A stretch of DNA of 64,000 nt from Typhlomys cinereus (GCA_023101885.1 JALPQD010000159.1:276566-340565); one strand, 5' to 3'. Shown: positions 12,346 to 25,045, counted from the first letter of the stretch. Translations and numbers: made by a program. Notes: generated from the sequence alone by a model not told the origin.

Positions 12346-12799
12346 AAGGTCAAGACACAGAAATTTATAAACACATTAGAAAATTAAATTTTCTCCTATG
12401 CTTATGAATTGGTGAAATTTAAAGTGTGAAATGGCTGTACTACTGAAAGAGATCTACAGATTGAATGCAATCCACATTAAAGTTTCTATGTCTCCTTCAC
12501 AGAGAAAACAATTTAAAATTTCATATGGAAATAAAAAATATTCCTAGTAGATAAAATAATTCTGAGCTAAACAGCAATGTAAAAGGTTTCCCTGTGCCTG
12601 TTTTCAAGTTATAATGCAGAGTCATAGCAACAAAACAAAAAAGTCATGCAGAAAAGTGAAGGAAAGTAGAAGCAGCAGCAAAAAAACACACTTACAGCAA
12701 CCTCATTTTGACAAAGGTGGCAAAAATCATACATTGGAGAATAAAGCAGTCTCTTTAATAAATGCAAATGAGAAAACTGTATTTCTACAAGTAAAGGAA

Positions 12800-13030
12800 T
12801 GAAATAAGATTTAGGATTAAGTGAGGGCTTATCATGTAAATGTACCTAGACTCAAATCTGATAATGTGAATTGAATTCCTTAAGTCCACAGCCCCCTTTT
12901 GGAAGTAGAACAGCTACTCCTGAAAGATGTCCTATGAACTCCACATATATGCACCTGCTCTCTCCTCTTGTTCTGTCTCTATCTCTTTTTCTCCACTTTC
13001 CACATGACAAATTAATAAAATATTGATTCA
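12800..13030 (+). mobile_element. Old SINE nested in the decayed L1
   Basis: This block breaks the L1 text: L1 resumes at about 13040. It contains a B4/ID-style body ('ccccttttggaagtagaa', 'agatgtcctatgaactcc') and a pyrimidine/A-rich tail. No TSD is readable. Confidence 0.45.
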
Positions 13031-14802
13031 TACATATCATCTTGCAAAACACCCAATTCAAAATGGATTAAAGATCCAAACGTAGGTCTTGAACTTCTGA
13101 AACAGCTAAAGAAAAACTTACACAGACTGCAATGTAAGTATGATGTTTTCTGGAGACCCCTGAGGACTAAGATCATAGCCTGATACTTTAGGGATGTCTG
13201 TTTATCCTGGAAGTATCTCATGTGTAGAGTGTCTCTTTCTGACCATATTAGATATCAAGAATTGCAATTCTTGGGCACCACAAGCTGGTTATCACAAGCA
13301 TGTGCTGGAAGCTAAGAGAGCCCTTCAGTTTTCCCATCTTTCCCCTTACCTAAGAAGAGGCTGTATGATCAAATTTTCATATCAATTCCCAGTCCCCTGA
13401 TTATCTCTTGTGTATAAATAAAATCTGATAGGATTGGAAGGCAGATTTTCACAGCTCTCAGGAGGACTTTTTAACTGGTTTTGGCTTCACTTTTCTATCT
13501 ATTTCTGTCTCTCTGTGTTTCTTTTCTTTTCGGCCTTTCTAATTTCTCAGTCCTAAGACAGGTTCACAGGTTGCCATGACTGGGCATGGTACAGTTAGAG
13601 ACATTTTAAGAAGGGTTAATAGCCCAGAGAACCAAAACCCCTAAATTTCTGAACAGCGAAGTAAACTTAAAATAAGTGAAGAAGCAGACAAAAGAACAGG
13701 AATAAGCATTTGTCAGATGATGTGACACACATTAATATCTGGAGTTCATAAAAATACTAAAAAATGATCCAATAAAAATGGTCAAAAATCCTTAAGCAGC
13801 CTTCAAATAAAGCACAAATATATAATTATTTGAAATAATGTTAAAGTTCTTAACCATCAAGGAAATGCAGTTCATGATTACAATGGTCCTTCCATGTTGC
13901 TTGTCTCAGAATAGGCATCCTTTTAAAAAATACACAAATAAACAAAAAAGACAATAACCATGGCATACACAGCTGGATCCTGAAAGGATCTGAAACCCAA
14001 TACATAGAAGGGAATTCATGCTTGGTGCTGTACATCTGATCAAAACTGTGAATAAGGAGGTTTCAGGCCCTATGGGGAAATCTAGTGATTCCCACTATGG
14101 GGAGTCTACTACTGATATTTTACTAATGATAATATGATTATACCACCTTATACATATGTATATTAATCCTCAAGAAAACCACTTTTGGTAGTGACTGATA
14201 ATGTACAGACCCATAACTTGTCAAGTAATTAGAATAAATGACTGTTGAGTGCCCAGTTCTAAAGGGCCATCTATATAACCTAATAAAAGACCCAAGCAAT
14301 TTCATGGAAGGAGGGGTGGAAGGACTGTTGGTATCAAAGGATGCAGAGGAGTGCAGTGCTGGCACTGTATTTTAGTTATCATGTAACCATTACTATCACA
14401 AATACACAGTAGATATTATTGACTTCACAAGGCCTGTAAAACAAAAGTGAAACCAAACAGTATAAACAAAGGAAATGAGGGACAAAAGCAGACAAGGGAA
14501 CAGTCAGGAAGAAGTGACTTATCAGAAGTGGGAGGAGGGGTAGATGGTAATGGAGGGAGAATGTGACCACACCACCACACTGCATATATACATGCATGTG
14601 TGTGTGTTTGTGTATATATATGGAGAGAGAGAGAACTAGAGAGAGTGTCTTATAAGCATGGTGGCTGATAAACTAAAGGAAATACTTATACATCTTTGAG
14701 GGACATGTAATGTACTTCAATTGTATGGAAATAAGCATGGAGATTCCAAAAACAGTCTATCATATGATTCAGCTGTATCATCAGCTTGTCACTTTAAAGC
14801 TT

Positions 14803-14853
14803 AATAAAGTGATATATATATCATATATACATCATATATATAAAATATATATG
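14803..14853. repeat. AT-rich palindromic repeat (ATAT with ATC)
   Basis: Short runs such as 'gatatatatatcatatatac' give an imperfect self-complementary AT tract inside the decayed L1. Confidence 0.7.
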
Positions 14854-15170
14854 AGTTTTATTCAGCACTAAGGAAAAGTGAGATCATGTTCTATGCAGGA
14901 TAACAGATGAAACTAAAGATCAACATATTAAACTAAATTACTAGACTCAGAAAAAAATAGAGCATGTTTCAATCATATTATAAAGCGAATTCAACGTATC
15001 TATGTAAGTGTATGACATAGAAGTAGAGGTAGGAATATTTGATAAGAGGTAGGGGACATGTTGTAAGGAAGAGGAATTTCAACAGTGCAATGGGGAGTGA
15101 CTGTTATGAAGGTACATGATACAAATGAACAAAAATATCATTAAGAAATATGGTGTGTTTTTTCCTTTGG

Positions 15171-16258
15171 AATTTTAAGAAAATAAGCAACTTTATTCTT
15201 CACTAGCATGTGTGTGAATATGTGTGCAAGAGTGCACATGCATGTGTTTGCCACATATCAACCAATCCCATCCCTGCTCCCTTCTTTATTGAAAAATCTT
15301 CCTAACCTATCTCCCTCCTTCTTTCATGTCTTTTGTGTATGAGTGAAACTAATTGAATTTTATAGGGATTACCTGCATTAGTGTTTTCATGGGCACTTAC
15401 TGGGACCTGGATTTCAGTGGGTATACCAGTGAAGAAAGTAGCTCCTTTTTACATAGCTACATATTCCTAGTTATGCACACAACTGTAAATGTCTAAAGCT
15501 GGCATTCACATGTAAGGGAGAGCATGTAACATTTGTTTTTGTTTTTGAGTCTGTGTTCCTTCACTCATTGCTGATTATTACAGAGCTGTTCTGACAGAAG
15601 TATGGACAGGAATCACATGTTCTCTTATTAATGATCCTTTCCACTGTATTTGAGAAATTCTAGGAGATCCCGAAGAAGCCAAGGACACTTTGTAGACATG
15701 TTTGTTCTATTATTCAGAGAGATGATGTAGCTTCTCTGCATTTCTTTCCAGAACTTCCAAAAAAATTTTTAGAAATGTGTAGGAAATGGCTTTCTACTTC
15801 TCCACACTAAAAGATGTAACCGAGATAGTTCTGTGGAGAATGAAAGTCAAAACTTCATAGGAGAAATTGATGACTTACCTAGATTAATTCATATTGAATT
15901 TCCAATACTGAAAGAATACCCTACTTCCTTAATAGCATGATTTAAAAGTATGCTATGATTGTTTTAACATTTTTTGCTACTGTAGTGAAACACTGAAGGT
16001 TACACTTTGAGATATGCTAAACAAATGTAAATCTCATAAAATTCAAGTATGTAGCCACAGTCTGCCTTTATTCTAACACTAAGCCCTCACCATCATAAAA
16101 TAAACTCTTTTCCCCTCCTCTAATCCTTTCAGCTTTCAGCTTTATTATTTGCAATTGGTTGCTGTCATGTTCTAAAGATTGATTTCATATCTGAAAACTC
16201 AAGTTCCCCAGTCTCTCAGTTATCCCTTTTCCTTATTATTTTGTCTTAATAGGTGATT
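15171..16258. other. Anonymous sequence, possibly with old L1 3'UTR
   Basis: The segment 15240-15620 has an order of short blocks reminiscent of an antisense old L1 3'UTR, but too diverged to call. The remainder is anonymous. Confidence 0.3.
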
Positions 16259-16583
16259 AAAAGAACAAAAACAGGGGCTGGAGAGGCGGCTCAGGGGTTA
16301 AGCCTCTGCCTTTCAGCCGGAAGGTCCTGAGTTTGGATCCTAGACCCCACGTATAGACGTCGGGGGAAAGCGAGGACAGCCTGTGTTTCTGGTCCTGGTA
16401 GTGCGGAGCCTGTAAATCCCCCGGCAGAGTAAACAAGGAGGAGGTGGAGGCGGTCCATGGTGGTTCCAGAATTCGCCTGTGATTCTACACACACACACAT
16501 ACATACATACACACACGCGCACACACGCATACACGCACAATTGAATAAATGATAATAAAAAAATTTAAAAAAGAACAAAAACA
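16259..16583 (+). mobile_element. Young full-length tRNA-derived SINE with TSD
   Basis: The body (16274-16568) begins 'ggggctggagaggcggctc' and has a box B-like 'gagtttggatcc' (~16330-16341). The family body matches the copy at 8.1 kb closely; a mixed CA/CATA/CG tail and an A-rich end follow. The 15-bp TSD 'aaaagaacaaaaaca' is at 16259-16273 and 16569-16583. Confidence 0.93.
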
Positions 16584-17220
16584 ATATTAAAGAAGCTTCT
16601 AAATCTAATCCCCTAAAGATACCCAATTATCAAAAGAATTCTGTCTATATCAAGTATCTTCCATATACATTCATTCCATTTATTTTTATATTAACATCTC
16701 AGCTTTTTTTGTAGGAATTTAATTTTAGTTTGATATTATATTACATGATGTGGTTATTACATTTTAACTGCTTTCATTGTGAATATTGTTAGATAGTTAA
16801 TACTAATTCAAAACCATGTTGAGAGGAAAAGCTACCTATTATTTATAATCTGAAGATGACAAAGCTTTTTATTCTTTCAAACATGTACAAAGGCATCTTT
16901 CTGTAATAGTGCATAATATTACGTTCAACATCACTCCCATACAAAGAACGATATAAAATTCTTCACAATATGACATTGCAGAACTTTGAGAATGAACTCC
17001 AACTGACTACTGTCACTTCCACCTCCTCAGTATTCACTACTCTGAAGAAAACAATGATAAACAAACTTCAAATAGCATTCTTTTGATATGTTATTTACAA
17101 GGATCCTATGGAAATGATTTTTATAGTTAGAGCAAGAAGGAAGATTAATCCAGATGAAATCGTCTATTCTTCACCTTCTAGCACTTTACGTCAGTAATCA
17201 TTTTTGTCATTTGTCATTAT
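16584..17220. other. Anonymous intergenic sequence
   Basis: No gene or repeat recognised. Confidence 0.35.
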
Positions 17221-17554
17221 GATGGCTATGATTTATTTATTTATTTATTTATTTATCTATTTATTTATTTATTTATTTATTTCCACTCATACAGATTTAA
17301 TAGGTATACCGGTCCCCTCCCTCCCTCCACTCTTTTCCCCTTCCTTTCTCCCCTTCTGTCCCTATCTCCCAGTGCCTCCTCTCCCCCATCCCTGGAGCAT
17401 CCTTTAGTGTGTATGTCAAAATTTCCTCTGGGCCCTCCTTTCTGATGAGGTGTAAAGACTCAGTGGCATTTCCTAGACCTCTTTCTTGTGTTCCTCATAA
17501 GTATAGGAACACTAATGTGGCTGTTAATCCCTAGCTTCTAAGATGACTATGATT
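17221..17554 (-). mobile_element. 5'-truncated L1 3'UTR (about 0.3 kb)
   Basis: Antisense copy. The A-tail appears as a TTTA-rich microsatellite (17229-17282), followed by the family terminal block ('actcatacagatttaatagg'), a pyrimidine-rich tract and the 'aggtgtaaagactcagtggc' block. The near-match 'gatggctatgatt' (17221-17233) and 'gatgactatgatt' (17542-17554) is a plausible TSD with one mismatch. Confidence 0.85.
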
Positions 17555-18006
17555 ATTATGTAGTAATATTTCTGAAATATATTCAGCCCATTAGATCTTT
17601 AAACTTGTTTTCCTAAGTTACATCTCTCAAATTTTCAATGTTTATCCTTCATATAAACAATACACACATATATATTATAAGTGTGATCATTTCAGTAGAT
17701 TTTCCATATCTGTCACCAGATAGGTATTGCCACTACTTGCTTACATGTTGTCCCTACATTCATGAAAGAAATGTTTATAAGAAAACTGGATTTAATTCTG
17801 GCTTGTGCTTGGCCAGTTATAGTTTTTAATCTACTTTGGATAGAGAGCTCAAACCAACACCAGGGACAGAGGGAACTAGCCACATAATACCCATAAAACT
17901 TCTGAGAGAGGAACAAACCTCTCTTTTGAAATAGCATGTCTGTCCAAGTATGCTAACTTGCTAAACCAACTAAAGAAACTATGACAGTGGGCTCAGATTC
18001 ATGGAG
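17555..18006. other. Anonymous intergenic sequence
   Basis: Nothing recognisable. Confidence 0.35.
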
Positions 18007-18207
18007 TTCACTAATCTTTTTTTATTAATACATTTTTATTATTATTTCAGCTCATACAAACTTAATAGGTACACCATTTCCCTCCCTCCCTCCCCCCCCG
18101 TACCCCCTGCTCCCCCTCCCCACCCCCCTCCCTCCTTATCCCCCAGTGCCTCCCCCCCAATTCTCAGAGAGTCCTTTCTTGTGCATGCCTGGTTTTCACT
18201 AATCTTT
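18007..18207 (-). mobile_element. Very short 5'-truncated L1 (about 175 bp) with TSD
   Basis: Antisense L1 3' end with the terminal motif 'gctcatacaaacttaatagg' and a C-rich tract. It is flanked by the perfect 13-bp TSD 'ttcactaatcttt' at 18007-18019 and 18195-18207. The low divergence indicates a fairly recent insertion. Confidence 0.92.
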
Positions 18208-18375
18208 ACAGCTAAAATCAGGAGCTGAAGACCTTAGCAGTTCTACTCTACTGCTGAAGGACAGAGGATTCCCAGAATCCCTGAACTCCTGTCATACTGG
18301 AGGGCTGAAGAAACCAGGTTGTGAGGAGAGTGAAGAGCAGCAACAGAAAGAAAAATGAGCATGCCAGGACGCAGT

Positions 18376-18378
<3 letters not shown>

Positions 18379-18421
<43 letters not shown>
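18379..18421. repeat. (AG)n microsatellite
   Basis: Uninterrupted AG dinucleotides following 'aagaa'. Confidence 0.95.
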
Positions 18422-18425
<4 letters not shown>

Positions 18426-18750
18426 TTGTGGGACTCTTTTTCTCTTATAATTTCTCTTATCTAGTCTGCTACTGGAAGGCACAACCCACTATGGATTTGG
18501 TCAATTGGACAGTCTCCTTCAGGCATGCTTAAGGGTTTGCTTTATCTATAAATTCTTCACAGTTGCCCAAAACTCAGCCCTCAACTGTCAAGTGGACCCC
18601 TATATCTCTTGACTATCATAGGTATCATCAGATATATTTCTTTACCATTAGAAAGAAGTTTGTGGGGGAATTTTGTCACTGGGGTGTGGGTTATATACAT
18701 GAGACAAGAAAATTATCAGTTTTTACTATGTGATGAGTTGTTGTATTGCA

Positions 18751-18751
18751 T

Positions 18752-18800
<49 letters not shown>
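18751..18800. repeat. (TG)n microsatellite
   Basis: TG repeat with a single TTTG interruption near the start. Confidence 0.95.
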
Positions 18801-18802
<2 letters not shown>

Positions 18803-19356
18803 CTGTATCCTTCCTCACCTTTTCTAATATGCTTTTGAAATTGAGAGATCAGCTCTACATATTTTTGGTTCACATTATTTTAAAAATCTCAATGTAAATG
18901 TATCCAGATTATTTCAGGATAGACCATATTTTTATCTTTTCCACCAAAGATAAACTCAGAAGATCCCTGTTTTCACTAGTATTTGAGAATAAGTATTTAT
19001 ATAAAACCAAAAGATAAAAAAAGAACCCCACTGTCTTAAATGGAAAGCTATACTGTTCTGCTCTTTGCACTACAGGAACTTGACATTCCTGTCAGACTTA
19101 TCCTTTTCTGCTTCTTGTGCACATGCTGTTCATTTTGAGTCATTTCGAGTTCTGTAGCATTGCCACTTCTGAGCTTTGAAAACAGGCACTTCTTGACATT
19201 TTGCTGTTTCATTATAAAGTAAGACTTCTCAAGCAGATTCAAAATTTCCCCATGAAAGATTTTTTGGTGGTGAAAAAGCTATAATAACAAATACAAAGTT
19301 AGAATATGAAGCAAATGATGCTGAGATATTTTTGATGAACTCTGTTTTTCCCTAAC

Positions 19357-20012
19357 CAGCAATATTTATTTTTTTAATCTTTCTTTTTTGTTGTTGGTTT
19401 TTCTTTTTTTTTTTATTTCCGCTCATACAAACTTAATAGGTACCCTTGTCCCCTCTCTCCCTCCACCCCTTCCTTATCCCCCTTTCTCTCTCGCCCCTTT
19501 TCCTATTCCTTTCCCCCCTTCCCTCCCTATTTCCCAGTGCCTCCTCCCCCCTCCCATCCCTGGAGTATCTTTAATGTGTATATCAAACTTTCCTCTGGGT
19601 ACTCGTCTCTGAGGAGGTGTAAGGACTCAGGGGCATTTCTTAGAACACTTTCTTGTGTTCCCCTTAAGTATAGGAATACTATTCTGGCTGTTAATCTGTA
19701 GCTTCTAAAGATCCTAGTGCCTTTGGTCCATGCTATACTTTGAGGGGTCAATAATGTGTTGGTCATTGCACAGGTATTGCAAATTCCTATTATGATTGCT
19801 TCAACTCTAACTTGTGTGTAGTATCTTGCATATCGTTGTTCCTCCCCATCTTTAGGCTCTTACAATCTTACCTCCCCCTCTTCTGCAAATTTCCCTGAAC
19901 TTCAGGATGGGGAGAGATTAGGCTGACCTAGTTCCAAGTGGTTGACATAATGTCTCTGACATTCTGAATCATGGTTTGTTGATTTTTTTTTCAGTTTTGA
20001 GCAGCAATATTT
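19357..20012 (-). mobile_element. 5'-truncated L1 3'UTR (about 0.63 kb) with TSD
   Basis: Antisense L1 3' end. A T-rich tail is followed by 'gctcatacaaacttaatagg', a pyrimidine tract, and the 'gaggaggtgtaaggactcag' and 'ccctgaacttcaggatgggg' blocks. The flanking repeat 'cagcaatattt' is at 19357-19367 and 20002-20012. Confidence 0.88.
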
Positions 20013-20320
20013 CTATATCATCAACCCCTGTTCTCTACTCACATTTTTATCATTGTGAAGTATGATTTTGTTAATATTATTTTATCTAATTTGGGAAAAA
20101 TATATAAATCCAAAACAAAAGAACAATTGATCACCAAATTTTTCATTTCAATACCTCTTGTTACTTTCTGATTTGACTATCCTCAAAGTTCCAAAATGTT
20201 TACTGTCTTCCATTGATACTTGACTTCAATATTTTGCTTACCTTTATCATAAAACAAAATGATATAAGCAGAAATAATATTAGAAAAAAAGAAATCTACT
20301 CTATGTATCTGTTTTCTTAC
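20013..20320. other. Anonymous intergenic sequence
   Basis: AT-rich. Nothing recognisable. Confidence 0.35.
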
Positions 20321-20437
20321 TTTTTTTTACACAAAGTTTCCCTAGGTAGTCCAGGCTGGTGTGGAACTAAGGATCCTGCCACCAAAGGCTCTCAAATGAT
20401 GGGAGTTACCAGTATCTGTCACTGCACTTGGAGTTAT
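20321..20437 (-). mobile_element. B1-like (7SL-derived) SINE, old
   Basis: T-rich start, then 'gtagtccaggctggtgtgg' and 'tcaaatgatgggagttacc', the antisense of the 7SL-derived B1 core. Diverged and without a readable TSD. Confidence 0.7.
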
Positions 20438-20570
20438 TCAAATATTTTCAAGCTGAGGAGTTGTTCTGAACTTTACCTAAATATCTGATGACTATTTGCC
20501 ATTCGGTTATTGCCAAATAGTTCCCACTTATAATCTTAAGAAGAATTTAGAATCTGAATATATTACTCTT

Positions 20571-20888
20571 TCCATTACCTTCTTTTTTATTGTTTATTAT
20601 TTTTATTCAATTGTGCATGTATGCATGTGTGCGCATGTGTGTATGTATGTGTGTGTGTGTGTAGAACCACAGGAGAATTCGGGAACCACCATGGATGCCT
20701 CCACCTCCTCCTTGTTTACTCTGCCCTGGGATTCATAGGCTCTGCCCTACCAGGACCAGAAACGCAGACCGCCCCCGCTTCCGCCCGCTGTCTATACATG
20801 AGGTCTAGGATCCGAACTCAGGACCTTCCGCCTGCAAGGCAGACGCTTAACCCCTGAGCCACCTCTCCAGCCCCTCCATTACCTTCTT
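20571..20888 (-). mobile_element. Young full-length tRNA-derived SINE with TSD
   Basis: Antisense copy of the same family as those at 8.1 and 16.3 kb: TG-rich tail first, body, then the head ending 'ccacctctccagcccc' at 20874. Perfect 14-bp TSD 'tccattaccttctt' at 20571-20584 and 20875-20888. Confidence 0.93.
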
Positions 20889-22311
20889 ATGAATAAGATA
20901 TAATATTCTGTATTGAGAGTCACAGATTCATAAATAGATAAAGCAGAATGCAAAAGATAATCCATCAATTTAGGTCCACTGATGAGCGAAGCTCCTATAG
21001 AAATGTAAATGCCATGTGGAATGTGTAGGTGGGAAAATAGTTAAAGGTATAGGAGGGTCCTCTATGTGTTGGGAATCTTGAACTCAGATGCAAGTCGAAA
21101 AAGATTTAGAGAAGGGTATATTCCTGACAGCAAGGGAATTCTAAGAATGCATTTAATGAAGTGAATGTGAGGTCTGAAGAGATTCATTATTAGCAGAGTT
21201 GTAGAACTCATAAGAATGGCCTTATTTTGGAATTATTGCAATGCTGTCATTGAGAGTAGGGTATCTGGACTTGGTGCTATCATATTGGTGCATATACAAT
21301 GCAGAAGCCAAGCTAATCTGTCAGTTACACAACACAGAGCAAGGAAATCTTTGAACCATTTATAGAGTCACCCCTGCCTCTTTTTTTTCTTTGGGAGTAA
21401 TAAGAAAGGTTAAGAGGAAAGAATACAGTGGGATCTTTCTGTAGTCTAGCCAGCTAGAACAGAACAAGCAACTCGAGGTATTAGGTATGTATCCATATTT
21501 AAGATACATAAGTGCATGGCAGTGAATGGGAATGTAAGTAAAATGTAGATTTTTAGATCATCAAAAAATGGTGAATACTTTCAGATATTTTAAGTATTTT
21601 CTGACAATCCGTGAACATGGTGTGCACAATCTAATGATGCATCACTGAAATACTTGATTGATTGAGCCAGTATTTCTGTGTTAATTTAATGAAAGCCAGT
21701 AATAGGCAAGGATGAGGAAGCTTTCATGATTAAATAATATTTGGAATCTATGAATTTTCTAATTTATCAGGTAAATATGTATGTGGTGTTATGTGTATAT
21801 GGGGTAAAAAAGTTTTTTTTAAAGACAATTTTTTCAAAGCCTGGCATTTGTGTGTTTATATACAAATCACCATTATCAGGATTTTGTTCTGGCTCATAGA
21901 TGTATTTGAATTAGGAAAATTATTTTCTGAGTCATTTCTGAAAATAGCATTTTGCATAATATTCTCACAAATTATGGTGCAGTTGATAAATCATCTCTTT
22001 CTCTATCTATCTACCTAGCTATCATCTGTGTAGCTTTCTACATGTAGAAGATAAATACAGACAGGAATAACGTAATAAACTGTGATTTTTAATACCAAGT
22101 CAAATTTCTATTGAAAATTAAATATTCCATTTTCATTTCCCAGGAATGATCATACTGTTAATGAAAAACAACATTTGATTATTTGCATTTGATATCAATT
22201 GCTCCCCAAATCCAGTTAAAAACCCATTGTGTAAAATAACCATACAAAATATCTCCCCAGCAATGCTAATTTAAATGGTCTATGGATGAGTTGGGGCATT
22301 TGAAAGTTTAG
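20889..22311. other. Anonymous intergenic sequence
   Basis: About 1.4 kb with no recognisable gene or repeat. Confidence 0.4.
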
Positions 22312-22524
22312 AAAGGACTTTCTGGGAATTGGGGCGGGAGGCACTGGGGGATAGGGAGGGAGGGGGGTGGGGAGGGGAGCAGGGGGTATGGGGGGAGGAG
22401 GAGGGAGGGAGGGAACTGGTGTACCTAGTAAGTTTGTATGAGCCGAAATAATAATAAAAATGTATTAATAGTAAAAAAAATAAAATAAAATTCTTCTTGT
22501 TGGTAATAAAAAAAAGAAAGTTTA
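22312..22524 (+). mobile_element. Short 5'-truncated L1, sense orientation, G-rich 3'UTR
   Basis: The sense-strand version of the L1 3' end: a dense G-run tract (22330-22416), the terminal block 'agtaagtttgtatgagcc', then an A-rich tail. The 9-bp direct repeat 'gaaagttta' (22312-22320 and 22516-22524) is a plausible TSD. Confidence 0.88.
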
Positions 22525-22946
22525 AAAACTACAAAGAGATTCAAATATGAAATCAGAACTGAGAACTGGTATCCTTATTTACCTATACTCTTCTGAGGTT
22601 CAGTGGATATAACATGAAATCTATCTATCCTTTGAGTGCAATTTGTTTTTTACCTAAATATACAGTGACCTTCCTTATCACTGTAGTGGATGCAGCAATT
22701 CTCTACCAGAGACTAACATGCTCCACTGGGCCTGCAATTTCCCACAAATGTTATAATTTGAATATTTCATGGGTAAAATAGTCTGTATCTGTACTGGAAA
22801 GTTGTCAGTGATCCGAGTGCAAATAAGCATATCATGTAGTCGTTCTTTGGATCTTCAGACTTCCTGCATAAAAACACTGACAAAACATAATCATATCACT
22901 TGGTATGCTCATAAAAGTTCACTGAAGACTCATTTTGATTTATTCA
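22525..22946. other. Anonymous intergenic sequence
   Basis: Nothing recognisable. Confidence 0.35.
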
Positions 22947-23283
22947 TTTTTATTGTGTGTATATGCATGTTTAATATTTACATGTGCACATTTGTGCTTG
23001 TACAGAGCTATGAGCATATGAATTCATTTGCTGGTCAGAGATTAATGATGAATGTCTTCCATGCTTGCTTCAATCATGTTTCTTGAGACAAAGTATAAAA
23101 TTTACCTTGTAGTCTACAGTGACCAGCAGACAAGTCCCAGGGCCAATACTTGTTTCTGTTTTTTCAATACTGGAGTTACAGCTATTCCTGTTCAGCTTAT
23201 TACATGGACATTAGGAATCAGAACTCAGATTCTCACGTGTGCATGACAATCACTTACTTCAATGACCGAATCATCACCTCAGT
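22947..23283 (-). mobile_element. Old B4/ID-type SINE
   Basis: Antisense order of a tRNA-headed rodent SINE: TG-rich tail region, 'actggagttacagctattcc', 'aatcagaactcagattctc' (box B region), then a head-like end near 23270. Strongly diverged. Confidence 0.5.
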
Positions 23284-24752
23284 TTCAACTTGAGATGCTT
23301 GAAAGCATGTGAAAAGAGAAATTTTCAAATCAAGGTTTAGAGTGCATGTTCACTGGGATTGTGAATAGAGACTTAACATATTATTTAGTGTGCAAGTCTA
23401 ATCCTATTTTTAAACTGTGATTCATGGAAGTTCTTTTGTAAATATCCAGATAATAATAATGTTTTGGTATTTATTGCCTGTGAACCTCTTTAAGTTTTAC
23501 TCAACTCCAATGGTATGGTTAGAAACCAGTCACACACAACATAGAAAAATGAAAGTGATTGCTTTCCAATGAAATATTTTTTTCATGAATCTTGGAAAGA
23601 TTTTAAGCTTGGGCAATAATCTGTTAGTGTGTTGAAGGAAGAATAACTACTGACACATAGTTTGGAGTTATTATAATTTTGGTATTTTTCATAAATTATA
23701 TTTATTTGAAATTTGGACAGTAATAATTACAGCATGAATAGATTAAAAGAAAGTACACGTTGCTCACTAGTGGGGTGGGTAATATCTGTGTAAAAGTTGA
23801 TACTGAACTGTGAGATAGACTTTAGCTGACTTAAAACCCTGGAAAAATAGGCTTTTCAAAAGTATGTTTAGAAATGTTGTAATTATGATCTTACTAGTCA
23901 TTTCAGATATTATTTTCATTTATTTGCAATATGAAGAAATAACTAAAAGTGATCACAAAATTAAATTACATTAGATCATTCAGTTTAGAGACTGATTTTT
24001 AAAATATATATTTACAAAATGTAGAGTGCCACTGTTCGTGCTATCAAACAAAGGAAAGTGTGTTAAACTAAAAGCGAGATCCACACATTAAATTCATTAT
24101 AGGCAGAAGAATCTGCATTTTTACAAAGCCTTCCACCTTACTAATTCAAAGTTTGTAAGTGCTATTGCAGATCACAAGCAAACAGGAACAAACATAAATA
24201 AAAGACTTCATTAGATTTAATTTCTCAGATTGATGACTTTGTAAAAGTCATAAGAGGTCCTATTAAATCACAGGTTTTTAAACTGTATCCAAACCACACA
24301 CAGGGTTGAATAATTGAATGTTGGAATTATAAACATTAGGCACCATTAAAAATTTTCTGAAAATATAATGATACATAATTAAATCAAAATCAAATCTTAG
24401 TGACTGTGCTGTGTTTCTAGAATCATTTGTCTGTGATGCTTTATACAATTTCAATGCAGCACTGACTCTGAACACACAACATGGACACTTTTTACTCTAT
24501 ACTCATGTACACTTTGTACTCATGATGCTATGAGATGCCAGGAGTCTTCCTGGAAAAATTCCAACTCAAATTCAAAATTGTGCTTTTATTCTACATATAA
24601 GGTTTTCTATTCTTATAGAAAAGTAATGGTTTAATTACAAAAAAGCCAAAAGATAATATTTTATTTACTGTGATTTCTCAGAATGCAAGTAATAAATTAG
24701 CACACCGTTCAATTGTCCAGTCTTGGAATATTTCCTCTTCAAAAAACTATTT
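23284..24752. other. Anonymous intergenic sequence
   Basis: About 1.5 kb, AT-rich, with no recognisable gene or repeat. Confidence 0.4.
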
Positions 24753-24987
24753 GAGGACTGGAGATACAGCTTGTGCGTTAAGACTCTGCCTCACAAGCAT
24801 AAGGTCCTGAGTTTGGACCCTAGATTCCACATAAAAATGTCAGGTGGAAATGACAACAACCTGCAATTCTGGCCCTTATGGCCAAAGCCAGGGAATTCCC
24901 AGAGCAAAGCAAAAAGGTTGTAGATATAATCTAAGACAATTCCTGAAGTCATCGTTGTCCTTCCACAGGGACACACAGTGCTCCCTA

Positions 24988-25025
<38 letters not shown>

Positions 25026-25045
25026 TAAATAAATAAAGTTAAAAA
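24753..25045 (+). mobile_element. Older full-length copy of the CA-tail tRNA-derived SINE
   Basis: The head 'gaggactggagatacagc' and the box B-like 'gagtttggaccctag' parallel the young copies, but the body is a distinct, older variant ('tcaggtggaaatgacaacaa', 'ccttccacagggacacaca'). It ends in (CA)n (24991-25023) and AAAT repeats. It links the young family with the older fragments at 4.8, 6.0, 43.9 and 59.7 kb. Confidence 0.85.

Larger units (their letters stand above)
12400..15170 (+). mobile_element. Heavily decayed old L1 (ORF2 C-terminal half and 3'UTR)
   Basis: Landmarks run in L1 order. 'gagatctacagattgaatgc' (~12450) and 'gacaaaggtggcaaaaatca' (~12710) come first, then 'caaaatggattaaagatcc' (~13060) and 'accatcaaggaaatgcag' (~13854). 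ORF2-end text near 14720-14950 and a G-rich/A-rich 3'UTR up to about 15160 follow. These correspond to the region downstream of the reverse-transcriptase domain and the C-terminal segment of ORF2. Frames are broken throughout, so it is long dead. A SINE-like block (12800-13030) sits inside it, and further indels or insertions (13200-13620, 14590-14650) interrupt it. Confidence 0.7.
18208..19356. other. Anonymous sequence with two microsatellites
   Basis: No gene recognised. It contains (AG)n at 18379-18421 and (TG)n at 18751-18800; both generate low-complexity open frames that are not genes. Confidence 0.5.

Noticed and set aside
17229..17282. Regular short repeats that could suggest a CRISPR-like or satellite array
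   Set aside because: A TTTA microsatellite grown from an L1 A-tail. There are no spacers.
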